Assembly: GCF_002749975.1 (NCBI RefSeq)
Contig: NZ_PEIG01000002.1
Location: forward strand, 124,001 to 188,000
Direction: 5' to 3'
DNA: 64,000 nt
DNA from: Gloeocapsopsis sp. IPPAS B-1203
Lineage (GTDB): Bacteria; Cyanobacteriota; Cyanobacteriia; Cyanobacteriales; Chroococcidiopsidaceae
In this document: positions 47,488 to 56,472 of the stretch, in pieces
Layout: each line of letters opens with the position of its first letter
How positions within the stretch are numbered: the first letter of the stretch is position 1
Notes under the pieces: generated by a model
Told to the model about the DNA's origin: nothing
Seen by the model: only the letters and a program-made list of their open reading frames with translations
Database searches by the model: none
Program-made: the position numbers and the translations under genes

Positions 47488-48123
47488 TCAGTGAGTGCCA
47501 AACAGGCGATCGCCTGCATCACCTAATCCTGGCACAATATATCCACGATCATCTAATTTTTCGTCAATCGCAGCCGTATATATTGGGACATCAGGGTGTT
47601 GTTCGTGAAGGTACTCAATTCCTTCGGGTGCAGCAAGCAAGCAAACAAACTTCAAAGAAGCAGGATTCGTTGACTTCAAGCGCGTCACTGCAGCAGCAGC
47701 AGAGTGTCCTGTTGCTAGCATCGGATCGACAACTAACATATCGCGCTTATCGACATCGTGGGGTACTTTGAAATAGTATTCAACTGCGATCAGTGTTTTG
47801 GGGTCACGGTACAAACCAATATGTCCTACTCTAGCCGAAGGCATTAACTCTAACATTCCATCTAAAATTCCCTGCCCCGCTCTTAAAATTGAGACAATTA
47901 CCAGCTTTTTATCTGGTGCGAGTACTGGCGCTTCCATTGTCGCTAAAGGCGTTTTAATCGTTTCAGTTTTGAGTGGGAAGTCTCGTGTCACTTCATAAGC
48001 TAACAACAAGCTAATTTCTTTTAAGAGGGTGCGAAATTTGGCTGTACTCGTTTCTGCTTTACGCATTAGCGTTAGCTTGTGTTGAATTAAGGGATGACTA
48101 ATGACAGTTACTTCAGCTTGCAT
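47488..48123 (-). CDS. upp: Uracil phosphoribosyltransferase
   Basis: A 211-residue protein with the PRPP-binding loop [16 protein letters not shown] (about 128-143), the start [17 protein letters not shown] and the uracil-binding C-terminus [16 protein letters not shown]. It converts uracil and PRPP to UMP. In the URC route this is the entry step of uracil breakdown as well as salvage. It lies between the URC4 gene (62 bases upstream) and the AllA-like gene. Confidence 0.97.
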   Translation of the reverse strand: MQAEVTVISHPLIQHKLTLMRKAETSTAKFRTLLKEISLLLAYEVTRDFPLKTETIKTPLATMEAPVLAPDKKLVIVSILRAGQGILDGMLELMPSARVGHIGLYRDPKTLIAVEYYFKVPHDVDKRDMLVVDPMLATGHSAAAAVTRLKSTNPASLKFVCLLAAPEGIEYLHEQHPDVPIYTAAIDEKLDDRGYIVPGLGDAGDRLFGTH

Positions 48124-48185
48124 AAGGCGCTCAGATCAGGTTTTGAATAAATGGGATCATCTGTCTAATTGTCAATTGCCAGCCC

Positions 48186-49412
48186 CTAAAATACAGTGCC
48201 ATCGCTGTCAATTTGAATCGGCGGAGTACCATTGCTTCTTAACTGTGCAGCCATTTTACGTCCTGCACTCCACGTTCCACCTTGGAGAACTTTAACCAGC
48301 GGTAATTCCTCAGCATTCATCCCCAACTTTGAACGGATGGTATCAGCAATATAATCCAATGAAATCACCGTTAAAGCTCGCCACTCAACAATGATTTCTG
48401 AATCTACTGAATGTCGGTGTTGTAATACGTCTGAATGTTTAGGCTGCAACAGTCCGAGATCGAGACATAAACCACCATTGCGGTACTCTGGCAATCCAGT
48501 TAAAGCATCTAGTCCAGTAATTTCTAAGCCTAGTTCTTGCAGGGGTTCTAGTAAAGAATAAGTTAGCCACTGCGAAAGTTTGTGAAAAGGTACTAATCCT
48601 GAACTCAAATTTTGAGTATTAGCGATCGCTGAGTGATGCCAGACATCACCGAGATTTATGCCAGCAATTTGTATACCTGTCCAAATCTCGCCTAATCCTT
48701 TTAACACTGTGCTAAAAACTGCCTCAGCCGCTATTTTCCCATGAGTCGCTTGTGCTAACAAGTAGTTGACTAATCCTCCAGGACGAGGGTTGTCATCGCC
48801 AAACAGTTGCGGACAATCGACCATTGTTTGTCCTAATCGACGCAACAATTGCAATCTACCAGGTAAACCTACTAAGGGGTTTTGATCGCTGATCTGAAAA
48901 CCATCAGCAAGAGCGTTTTCTGTCAGTTTTTGCAAGCCCAACGCATTTGCTTGTAACTTGTCTGTATGACTTGAAAAAATCCCTTGACAAAACATTTGAA
49001 GACTGGCAACAGCTAGCCCTTCTGAGCGGCTGAACGTGAAATCAGTACCAGGTTCATGATACTGCCAGACTGCTCCTGCACCAGCATCAAGTAAGACACT
49101 GACAACAACTAAATCAAATTTTGCCTGTGCTTTGGCAATGGGTGTTAATTTTGATAATTGTTGCTCTAGTTGTGCTAAACGAGTCCCGATTTGAAAATGA
49201 CGCCAACGGCTATGGAAAGGAATTTGTAAATCTGGATAATCTTCACGAATCACCTGAATGACATAATCTGCCACTCGTTCTAGCTGCGTCAAATCGCACC
49301 GAAAATGCTCTAGACGATTCTCACACCCTAAATCGAACAAAATGCCACAGCGATCGCGAATTGCTTTAGCTGAACGTAAATACGCAATTTCTTGTTTTTT
49401 CTCCCCCTGCAT
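48186..49412 (-). CDS. URC4/Urg3 family protein (DUF1688)
   Basis: A 408-residue protein matching the DUF1688/URC4 family: AIRDRCGILFDLGCENRLEH at the start, VPFHSRWRHFQIG-like PFHSRWRHF, VSVLLDAGAGAVWQYHEP, FSRSEGLAVASLQMF, NPLVGLPGRLQLLRRLG, and ALTGLPEYRNGGLCLDLGLL. URC4 is required for uracil breakdown in the yeast Lachancea kluyveri and its homologues cluster with uracil genes in bacteria; the exact reaction has not been settled as far as I know. It begins 26 bases after the URC1-like gene, so the two are surely one operon. Confidence 0.9.
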   Translation of the reverse strand: MQGEKKQEIAYLRSAKAIRDRCGILFDLGCENRLEHFRCDLTQLERVADYVIQVIREDYPDLQIPFHSRWRHFQIGTRLAQLEQQLSKLTPIAKAQAKFDLVVVSVLLDAGAGAVWQYHEPGTDFTFSRSEGLAVASLQMFCQGIFSSHTDKLQANALGLQKLTENALADGFQISDQNPLVGLPGRLQLLRRLGQTMVDCPQLFGDDNPRPGGLVNYLLAQATHGKIAAEAVFSTVLKGLGEIWTGIQIAGINLGDVWHHSAIANTQNLSSGLVPFHKLSQWLTYSLLEPLQELGLEITGLDALTGLPEYRNGGLCLDLGLLQPKHSDVLQHRHSVDSEIIVEWRALTVISLDYIADTIRSKLGMNAEELPLVKVLQGGTWSAGRKMAAQLRSNGTPPIQIDSDGTVF

Positions 49413-49438
49413 CCTCCACTCCTACTACAATCGCAAGA

Positions 49439-50695
49439 TTAATCTAATCCCCGCCCTTTAATTTCAGCTAAAGTTGTTGTATCGGCGACTTCTCCGTCGG
49501 TATAGTATCCCGCTGCTTTTTTCGCTTCAATTTCTACCCGTGCATCTTGAGGAATCAACTCCTCTGGAATCGGGACACGCTCAACGATTTCAATTCCAGA
49601 CTGGGTAACTGCATCGTATTTTAAATTACTCATTGATACCATGCGATCAATGCGCGTAATCCCTAACCAGTGCAAGACATCAGGCATCAGTTCTTGAAAG
49701 CGCATGTCTTGTACGCCAGCAACGCATTCAGTACGGGCAAAATAAGCATCAGCGCGATCGCCTCCTAATTGACGTTTACGAGCGTTATAAACTAGAAACT
49801 TTGTCACTTCTCCTAAAGCGCGTCCTTCTTTGCGGCAATAGATGATGACACCAGCACCTCCCTCTTGGGCAGTTTGCACGCATACTTCGATACCATGAAC
49901 TAAATAGGGACGACACGTACAAATATCAGAACCAAAAACATCAGAACCGTTACACTCATCATGAACTCTCACGGCTAGAGGTTTATTAGGATCTGCGATC
50001 GCTGCCACATCTCCCACAATGTATACGGTAATACCGCCAATAGGTGGTAAAAATACTTCTAAATCAGACCGCGTGACTAACTCTGGAAACATACCACCAG
50101 TTTGCTCAAATAAGGCACGACGTAAATCGGCTTCAGTTATGCCAAAGCGTTTGGCAATTCCTGGTAAGTACCACACAGGATCAATTGCAGCTTTCGTGAC
50201 AACTAGATCGCCACGTAGTTTAAGAACTTCACCATCAACGCGCAATCGTCCGGCTGTTACTGCGTCTTGTAACTCCGGCATATTAATATGAGCTTTAGTG
50301 ATTGCGATCGTGGGTCGGATATCATAACCTTGCTCGTAGTAGGACATAAAGACTTCTCCTACCATTGCTCCGAACGGATCGAGTGAGACAATTTTTTCTC
50401 GATCTGCCCAACTTGGATACGGTCCAATTTGCTCTACAGGAGATGTGTTTGTCAGATCTGCACGATAGTCAGATTGCAGGACTCCTCTAGCAACTGCCAA
50501 AGCACGGTAAACTGCATAACTACCTGAATGAGTACCAATAACGTTGCGATATGCTGGATTTGTCAATGTCGCGATAATTGGACCGCGATTAGTGGGATCT
50601 GCGCTTCCCCAAGAAATTGGAATCGGTTTAGGTCCAAAATTACTGGGATGTGATGTGAGCACAATATGCCGAGGAACGTGCTTTTTGTTTGGCAT
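49439..50695 (-). CDS. URC1-type GTP-cyclohydrolase-II-like protein (uracil catabolism)
   Basis: A 418-residue protein. The C-terminal half (about 225-400) has the GTP cyclohydrolase II core with zinc Cys residues in ECNGSDVFGSDICTCRPY and GVIIYCRKEGRALGEV. It departs from RibA: the usual GRGIG reads GRALG, and the terminal guanosine-binding NNP segment reads MSNLKYD. The N-terminal half (VLTSHPSNFGPKPIPISWG and TNPAYRNVIGTHSGSYAVYR) is specific to URC1 proteins. It is thought to open the pyrimidine ring of a uracil nucleotide. First gene of the cluster. Confidence 0.9.
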   Translation of the reverse strand: MPNKKHVPRHIVLTSHPSNFGPKPIPISWGSADPTNRGPIIATLTNPAYRNVIGTHSGSYAVYRALAVARGVLQSDYRADLTNTSPVEQIGPYPSWADREKIVSLDPFGAMVGEVFMSYYEQGYDIRPTIAITKAHINMPELQDAVTAGRLRVDGEVLKLRGDLVVTKAAIDPVWYLPGIAKRFGITEADLRRALFEQTGGMFPELVTRSDLEVFLPPIGGITVYIVGDVAAIADPNKPLAVRVHDECNGSDVFGSDICTCRPYLVHGIEVCVQTAQEGGAGVIIYCRKEGRALGEVTKFLVYNARKRQLGGDRADAYFARTECVAGVQDMRFQELMPDVLHWLGITRIDRMVSMSNLKYDAVTQSGIEIVERVPIPEELIPQDARVEIEAKKAAGYYTDGEVADTTTLAEIKGRGLD

Positions 50696-51099
50696 AGTTA
50701 TGAAGATAGTGTTTTAAATTAAAGCTATTGGCACTCAGCAATTAGCGTTTAGCTAACTGCTAATCACTTTTTTAGGTTTTATCTGTATAGCTGCGGCTGA
50801 GAACCGCTCAGTTCTTCTGTGTCAAACTGACATTGGTTTAAGTTCATCATGATAGAACTTTTGTCAAGGAGTTGCCAAGCAGGTATTCATCCTGTTTTGG
50901 TTTAAAGTTGCGACACTGTAAATCAGCAGGGCAGAGTGAAAGATGATGATTGATAGTGACTAAAGATTCTGAGATTGCTATATGCAAAAGCGATCGCATT
51001 TTAACTTGATGCACTCAAGCCGCGATCGCTCAATTTGTATTTAGGAGGGGTTTAAAACCACTTACGAGGTTCAAAATCTCTACATTCCTGACCCCTGCT
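50696..51099. other. Intergenic region upstream of the URC cluster
   Basis: 404 bases with no gene. It contains two inverted repeats: CTGAG-5-CTCAG (50797-50811) and TGTCA-3-TGACA (50820-50832), 100-140 bases before the URC1 start. Confidence 0.55.
50797..50832 (-). promoter_or_regulatory. Candidate operator pair upstream of URC1
   Basis: Two short perfect inverted repeats lie next to each other; the second overlaps a TTGACA on the minus strand that could serve as a -35 element. No canonical GTA-N8-TAC NtcA site was seen here. Confidence 0.35.
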
Positions 51100-51609
51100 T
51101 TAAATATCTTGTTCGCCTAACTCGCCCGTCATATAGTCAAACGGCTCATCTACAAAATTTGTGTCATTAACGCCTGCGGCTGCGACTTGCTCTTTAACAA
51201 TATTCTTCATGATTTGAATACCTTGAATCGTTGGACCGATTGGTACTCCTAAAGAATTGTAAGTTTCGCGCAAACCTTGTAACACTCTTTCGTCTAAAAC
51301 ATCCATACTGCCTGCAACTAATGCATAGGTAGCATAGCGTAGGTAATAGTCCATATCGCGCAAGCAAGCGGCATATCGCCGTGTTGTATAAGCATTACCC
51401 CCAGGGCGAATCAGTTCTGGTAGTTCGTCAAACAACTGAGAACCAGAACGTTTGACGATTGCAGCTGCATTGCCATTAATTGCCGCTGCGGCTTGGACTC
51501 TTGCTGTACCTGTTTCAAAATAGGATTTTAGCCGTTCTATTGCATCTCGGTCAAAGTACCGACCTGCTACATCATAAGTTCCAATTAAAGTTGTTACCGC
51601 GTCCCGCAT
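51100..51609 (-). CDS. apcF: Allophycocyanin beta-18 subunit
   Basis: 169 residues from ATG 51609 (MRDAVTTLIGTYDVAGRYFD), the normal ApcF length; GGAG lies 9 bases upstream. An in-frame start 36 codons earlier would be unlike any phycobiliprotein. The chromophore Cys is in TTRRYAACLRDMDYYLRYATYAL. The insert SGSQLFDELPELIRPGGNAY and the long C-terminus (FVDEPFDYMTGELGEQDI) distinguish ApcF from ApcB. It is a core-terminal subunit of the phycobilisome, passing energy to the photosystems. Single gene. Confidence 0.95.
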   Translation of the reverse strand: MRDAVTTLIGTYDVAGRYFDRDAIERLKSYFETGTARVQAAAAINGNAAAIVKRSGSQLFDELPELIRPGGNAYTTRRYAACLRDMDYYLRYATYALVAGSMDVLDERVLQGLRETYNSLGVPIGPTIQGIQIMKNIVKEQVAAAGVNDTNFVDEPFDYMTGELGEQDI

Positions 51610-52039
51610 GAAATTGATCTCCGAATTCCTATTTGTGGTTTGATATTCTTGAGTTGATTTTTTGTACCTAGTATTTATGACTATGGTGCCTAAAGTATAG
51701 AAATAGCGATCAGGCAATTTACTCGCTACTTATGGATTCTATGCCAATTTGACTACCGATTTGAGATTGTAAATCTGAGATTTTATAAATGATGTTATTT
51801 TATGCTGCATCTTTTGATTGTCTTAGTTGGTGATTTTCAACTCCACAAGTCGTATTGTTAAGCAAAGGGAGTCAATCTCACAATCTTTCGCAAAGAATCC
51901 TAATAGAATCAGTAAAAACGATTTTTTGTATAATAAACTACAAAACCGCCCTTACTCTATCCTTAGGATGATCCAAAAGTGGCACAGTTTTAGTCTGAAC
52001 CTAATAGCGGCAGCAGGATAAAAAAGTTAAGGAGTTACC
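51610..52039. other. Divergent promoter region of apcF and glnA
   Basis: 430 bases between apcF (minus) and glnA (plus). The NtcA-type promoter lies at 51928-51969. No gene seen. Confidence 0.6.
51928..51969 (+). promoter_or_regulatory. NtcA-activated promoter of glnA
   Basis: GTA-TAATAAAC-TAC (51928-51941) is a perfect GTA-N8-TAC NtcA box. Exactly 22 bases later TAGGAT (51964-51969) fits the TA-N3-T -10 element. This is the canonical NtcA class II promoter, so glnA should be induced under nitrogen limitation. Confidence 0.9.
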
Positions 52040-53461
52040 ATGTCTGAAAAAACCCCGCAAGATGTCTTGAAGATGATTCAAGACGAAAACATTGAACTGA
52101 TCGATTTAAAATTTGTCGATCCCTTAGGTACTTGGCAACATCTCACGGTGCATGAATCGCTGATCGAAGAAGAAAGCTTTACTGAAGGGGTAGCGTTTGA
52201 TGGCTCCAGTATTCGTGGCTGGAAGTCAATTCATGAATCAGACATGGCAATGCGACCAGATCCTGATACCGCCTGGATCGACCCCTTTATGGCAGACAAG
52301 ACACTGTCATTGATTTGTACAATTTTAGAGCCGCGAACCGGAGAACTTTACGATCGCTGTCCGCGCGCGATCGCCCAAAAAGCATTAGATTTCCTTCAAG
52401 CGGCAAATCTTGGCGATACAGCATTTTTTGGTCCAGAAGCAGAATTCTTTATTTTCGATGATGTCCGCTTTGACCAAACTGAAAACAAGAGCTACTACTA
52501 TGTAGATTCCGCCGAGGGTCGTTGGAATTCGGGTCGAGAAGAAGCAGGCGGTAACTTAGGTTATAAACCTCGCTACAAAGAAGGTTACTTCCCCGTCTCA
52601 CCCACCGACTCGTTGCAAGATATGCGCAGTGAAATGCTGCTGACAATGGCAAAATGCGGTGTCGTGATTGAAAAACATCACCACGAAGTTGCTACCGGCG
52701 GTCAGTGCGAGTTAGGGATGAAGTTTGCACCGCTAATCAAAGCTGCTGACGATTTGATGGTTTACAAATATGTCATCAAAAACGTTGCGAAGAAATACGG
52801 TAAGACCGTCACCTTCATGCCCAAGCCAATCTTTAACGATAACGGTTCGGGGATGCATACTCACCAATCAATTTGGAAAGAAGGTCAACCCTTATTTGCA
52901 GGCGATCGCTATGCCGGTTTAAGCCAGATGGCACTGCACTACATCGGTGGTATCCTAAAACACGCTCCTGCGTTGTTAGCTTTTACCAATCCCAGCACAA
53001 ATTCTTATAAGCGTTTAGTTCCTGGTTTTGAAGCACCTGTAAACTTGGCATACTCCCAAGGAAACCGTTCAGCTTCGGTACGAATTCCCATTGCTTCTAG
53101 CCCCAAGGCGAAGCGTTTAGAGTTCCGTTGTCCTGATCCTACCGCAAACCCTTATCTTGCGTTTGCGGCGATGTTATGCGCGGGTATTGACGGTATCAAG
53201 AACGAAATTGATCCTGGCGATCCTTTAGATGTAGATATCTACGAACTTAGCCCTGAAGAGTTGGCAAAAGTCCCCTCAACCCCAGGTTCTTTGCTTGAGG
53301 CTTTACAAGCACTCGAAGACGATCACAGCTTCCTCACGGCTACTGGAGTCTTTACAGAAGACTTTATCAACAACTGGATTACCTACAAGATTGATAAAGA
53401 AATCAACCCAATGCGGCTGCGTCCTCACCCCTACGAGTTTGCCCTCTACTATGATGTCTAG
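52040..53461 (+). CDS. glnA: Glutamine synthetase type I
   Basis: A 473-residue GSI. Key blocks: [65 protein letters not shown], and the ending [16 protein letters not shown]. It joins ammonia to glutamate with ATP, the entry point of nitrogen into metabolism. GGAG lies 8 bases upstream. Its promoter has a perfect NtcA site. The URC cluster about 1.3 kb away would deliver ammonium, but the two are not co-transcribed. Confidence 0.98.
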   Translation: MSEKTPQDVLKMIQDENIELIDLKFVDPLGTWQHLTVHESLIEEESFTEGVAFDGSSIRGWKSIHESDMAMRPDPDTAWIDPFMADKTLSLICTILEPRTGELYDRCPRAIAQKALDFLQAANLGDTAFFGPEAEFFIFDDVRFDQTENKSYYYVDSAEGRWNSGREEAGGNLGYKPRYKEGYFPVSPTDSLQDMRSEMLLTMAKCGVVIEKHHHEVATGGQCELGMKFAPLIKAADDLMVYKYVIKNVAKKYGKTVTFMPKPIFNDNGSGMHTHQSIWKEGQPLFAGDRYAGLSQMALHYIGGILKHAPALLAFTNPSTNSYKRLVPGFEAPVNLAYSQGNRSASVRIPIASSPKAKRLEFRCPDPTANPYLAFAAMLCAGIDGIKNEIDPGDPLDVDIYELSPEELAKVPSTPGSLLEALQALEDDHSFLTATGVFTEDFINNWITYKIDKEINPMRLRPHPYEFALYYDV

Positions 53462-53485
53462 TCTCTGTTGCTGAAATAACATTTT

Positions 53486-53510
53486 GCCACCTCATGCAGG
53501 TGGCTTTTTT
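53486..53510 (+). terminator. Rho-independent terminator of glnA
   Basis: GCCACCT and AGGTGGC pair perfectly around a 5-base loop, followed by TTTTTT, 25 bases after the stop. Confidence 0.92.
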
Positions 53511-53665
53511 ATTGCTCATGAAGTCGTCAGGTTTGACATTGGGCGAGAAAAGATATCTCTAAGTTATGGCGAACATACATATCTAAAGGGATATGAGACG
53601 ATGAGTAAATTCGTTACAATTATTTACAGTAGACCGCCGTCATTAAGATAATTTACGCCACTCTC

Positions 53666-54721
53666 ATGCCTGATACTTTAACCAAGCTGACTTATCAGAC
53701 TTTTCAGCAGGGCAAAAACTACTTTGGTTTAGCGCACAAAATATTAAGCACTCGGTTGATGAACATGGTTTCTCCAACCGAAAGCCAGGCTAGACCAATC
53801 TCTCCTGATGTTTTATTGAAAATTCAACAAAGATTAAATCAGTTACTTGAAGCTGATTGGCAAGATGCTGAAGCAGGTATCTATCCCAAAAGCTTACTAT
53901 TTGATAACCCTTGGGATGAGTTTTTCCTTTACTACCCAGCTGTTTGGCTTGATTTACCCCAAATTTGGGAACGGGCAAAACAAAAGCAGTATCAAGATTT
54001 TTCGCCTGATATCAATGTAGAAGGTTATCCCAACTACTATGTCCGTAACTTCCATCACCAAACAGGTGGCTATTTGAGCGATTCATCTGCCAAGCTATAT
54101 GACTTACAGGTAGAGATTCTATTTGGTGGTACTGCCGATCCGATGCGACGACGGATTCTCGCGCCACTCAAGCAGGGGTTGCCAGCATTTGCGAATGTAC
54201 CACCACACCAAGTACGCATTCTTGATGTCGCCTGTGGAACAGGGCGTACCTTAAAATTGATTCGTGCGGCTTTGCCTGAAGCATCTTTATTTGGAACTGA
54301 CTTATCACCAGCTTACCTACGTAAGGCAAATCAACTCCTATCGCAAAATCCTGGCGAATTGCCGCAGTTGCTGCAAGCTAATGCGGAAGAATTACCTTAT
54401 TTAGATAATTACTTTCATGCGACAACTTGCGTGTTTCTGTTCCACGAACTACCAGGTCCAGTGCGTCAAAAAGTCATCGATCAATGCTTCCGCGTGACTC
54501 AGCCAGGTGGGGTATTCATTATTTGTGATTCGATTCAGGTGAGTGATTCTCCTGATATGGTTCCTGTCATGGAAAGCTTTCATGAAACTTTCCACGAACC
54601 TTTTTATAAACATTATATGACTGACGACTTGGTTGAGCGTCTAACAAAAGCGGGCTTTGAGAATGTTACAACTCAAACTCATTTCATGAGTAAAGTGTTT
54701 GTTGCCCATAAGCCAGCTTGA
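53666..54721 (+). CDS. Class I SAM-dependent methyltransferase
   Basis: A 351-residue protein. The SAM-binding motif I is ILDVACGTGRTLKLI (about 188-202), followed by SLFGTDLSPAYLRKA and the post-I acidic residue, LQANAEELPYLDNYF, and FHELPGPVRQKVIDQCFRV. The N-terminal 150 residues (SPDVLLKIQQRLNQLLEADW, DEFFLYYPAVWLDLP) are specific to a cyanobacterial and plant-like group of unknown substrate. It stands alone after the glnA terminator. Confidence 0.88.
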   Translation: MPDTLTKLTYQTFQQGKNYFGLAHKILSTRLMNMVSPTESQARPISPDVLLKIQQRLNQLLEADWQDAEAGIYPKSLLFDNPWDEFFLYYPAVWLDLPQIWERAKQKQYQDFSPDINVEGYPNYYVRNFHHQTGGYLSDSSAKLYDLQVEILFGGTADPMRRRILAPLKQGLPAFANVPPHQVRILDVACGTGRTLKLIRAALPEASLFGTDLSPAYLRKANQLLSQNPGELPQLLQANAEELPYLDNYFHATTCVFLFHELPGPVRQKVIDQCFRVTQPGGVFIICDSIQVSDSPDMVPVMESFHETFHEPFYKHYMTDDLVERLTKAGFENVTTQTHFMSKVFVAHKPA

Positions 54722-54934
54722 AGAGGGGCTAGAGGTTAGAACGTTTTAACAAAGAACTAGCCCGATTAACCCTTGAATCAAAATATAGGCGATCGCTAGT
54801 AAGTAAAAGTGTTTGCTGAGCGCGATCGCTTTCATTATTTGGCAAAAATTAATTGACTTATTTACCCAGTAGCGCACCTCAGACGATACATTGGGTCTAG
54901 AGATACTCAATTAATAGTGCAAATCTAAATTTCT

Positions 54935-55435
54935 ATGACGAGCTTTCAAGCCGATCCGGAAACAGTTGCTACCCAATCTCTGTCCACCAATGAAATGATC
55001 AATGAGTTGCTTGATGAAGCAACCAGCGATGACCCTGTGGCAGTGATTCAAACAGTCATCTCCAGTCTAGAAGAAGATGACACCGCGATGGTCAGTCAAA
55101 CTCAGGAAGGTCATTTATGGAAGTTTAAATACGGTAGCGTTGAAGTATTTGTGCAACTTACTGGGTTAAGTGACGAAGATACCTTAACAGTTTGGTCTGC
55201 GGTGCTACAACTTCCAGCAAAGAATGAAGCACAGTTGATGCGTAGGCTGATGGAAATGAACTGGTCAAGCACTTTTGAAGCCTGTTTCGGTATTTTTGAT
55301 GAGCAGATTGTTATCTTGGCTTCGCGCACCTTAGCAGGAGTTTCTCCAGGCGAAATCTCGCGATTAATTACCATAGTCGCAACAATCGCCGATGATAATG
55401 ATGAAGCTTTACAATCTGAATTTGGTACAGCTTAA
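54935..55435 (+). CDS. YbjN-domain protein
   Basis: A 166-residue acidic protein: residues about 35-155 match the YbjN fold (VIQTVISSLEEDD, WKFKYGSVEVFVQLTG, LMRRLMEMNWSSTFEACFGI, IVILASRTLAGVSPGEISRLI). YbjN-type proteins resemble type III secretion chaperones and are common in cyanobacteria; their role is unclear. It ends 3 bases before the lipoate-ligase-like gene, so the two are probably co-transcribed. Confidence 0.85.
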   Translation: MTSFQADPETVATQSLSTNEMINELLDEATSDDPVAVIQTVISSLEEDDTAMVSQTQEGHLWKFKYGSVEVFVQLTGLSDEDTLTVWSAVLQLPAKNEAQLMRRLMEMNWSSTFEACFGIFDEQIVILASRTLAGVSPGEISRLITIVATIADDNDEALQSEFGTA

Positions 55436-55438
55436 TAT

Positions 55439-56188
55439 TTGACCTCCTTCCTTAAATCCTCAACAAAATGGCGGCTGATTCCGCTTTTCGCTGCATCAGG
55501 GCGGGTGCAAATGGCAATTGACCGTTGGTTGCTCGAACAACATTCTTCTGGTTTGCATCCGTCTACTCTGCGATTTTATACGTGGTCGCCAGCAGCAATT
55601 TCACTAGGCTATCATCAGCATAAATACCCAGAAGCTTGGCAATATCTAACTTGGCAAGGCAAGCCAGTAGATTTAGTGCGTCGTCCTACTGGAGGACGTG
55701 CAGTGTTACATCAAGGCGATCTCACTTATGCAGTCATTACATCAGGTTTAACTGGCAGTCGCACGCAAGTATACCAACAGATTTGTGAGTTTTTAATTCA
55801 AGGTTGGCGATCGCTAGGCGGAGAATTACACTACGGAAATGCAGGACGCGGCTATATTCACAATTCCAACTGTTTTGGTACGGCGACTAGTGCGGATTTG
55901 GTTTTAGCTGACGGCACGAAGTTGATTGGTAGCGCACAACTTTTCTACAAGGGGGCTGTTTTACAACACGGTTCAATCCGCTTAGAACCTGATACAGAAC
56001 TTTTTACTGAAGTATTTGGTACTAAGGCAGAACCAATTGTTCCGATGGCAACACGAGGAGAATGCTTGCGTGTCATGGTAGCTGAAGCTTTGATGAAGGC
56101 AGCTATAAGTTGCTTTGATATGCACTTTGAAGTACAACCACTTTCACTGAGTGAATGGGCAGCAATTGACAGTATGCTTACTCCCTAA
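55439..56188 (+). CDS. Lipoate-protein ligase A family protein
   Basis: A 249-residue protein starting at TTG 55439 (MTSFLKSSTKWRLIPLFAAS), three bases after the YbjN stop. The lipoate-binding motif VRRPTGGRAVLHQGDLTYAV and the catalytic-lysine motif GTKLIGSAQLFYKGAVLQHGS, split by family spacing, are both present. It should attach lipoyl or octanoyl groups to lipoate-dependent enzymes such as pyruvate dehydrogenase E2 or glycine cleavage H protein. Length fits the LipM/octanoyltransferase-like group. Confidence 0.88.
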   Translation: MTSFLKSSTKWRLIPLFAASGRVQMAIDRWLLEQHSSGLHPSTLRFYTWSPAAISLGYHQHKYPEAWQYLTWQGKPVDLVRRPTGGRAVLHQGDLTYAVITSGLTGSRTQVYQQICEFLIQGWRSLGGELHYGNAGRGYIHNSNCFGTATSADLVLADGTKLIGSAQLFYKGAVLQHGSIRLEPDTELFTEVFGTKAEPIVPMATRGECLRVMVAEALMKAAISCFDMHFEVQPLSLSEWAAIDSMLTP

Positions 56189-56289
56189 GTAAGGATCTTG
56201 TAAAAAAAACGATAAAAGCGATCGCGCCAACATTCAAATCGTGAATAAGTGCGTTAAACATAGAGTTGGATGTTTAGCTACAAAAGTTC

Positions 56290-56424
56290 ATGAATTGTTC
56301 AAATTGTCAACATCGCGCCTCTGTTGCTTGTCCTTTACAGCAAAAAGTGTTATTCGTTTCTGAAACACGGGACGCAATCTCTAAAGGATTTTGCACGCAT
56401 TGGACACCAAAAACTCATACTTAA
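56290..56424 (+). CDS. Small Cys-containing hypothetical protein
   Basis: A 44-codon frame, MNCSNCQHRASVACPLQQKV, ending GFCTHWTPKTHT. Four Cys residues (CSNC, AC, FC) and His could bind a metal. It lies in a 275-base gap between two plus-strand genes. No strong ribosome-binding site is seen, so it is only a plausible gene. Confidence 0.45.
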   Translation: MNCSNCQHRASVACPLQQKVLFVSETRDAISKGFCTHWTPKTHT

Positions 56425-56472
56425 AACCTGTTTTAGTCTAAAAGCGCGTGATGATTTTCAGAAGTGGCACAA

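Noticed and set aside
49439-50695. Riboflavin-pathway RibA for the GTP-cyclohydrolase-II-like gene
   Set aside because: The RibA guanosine-binding end is altered, the N-terminal half is of URC1 type, and the neighbours are URC4 and upp rather than rib genes.
51970-52039. Glutamine riboswitch in the glnA leader
   Set aside because: No conserved glutamine-riboswitch core could be recognised; NtcA control explains the region.
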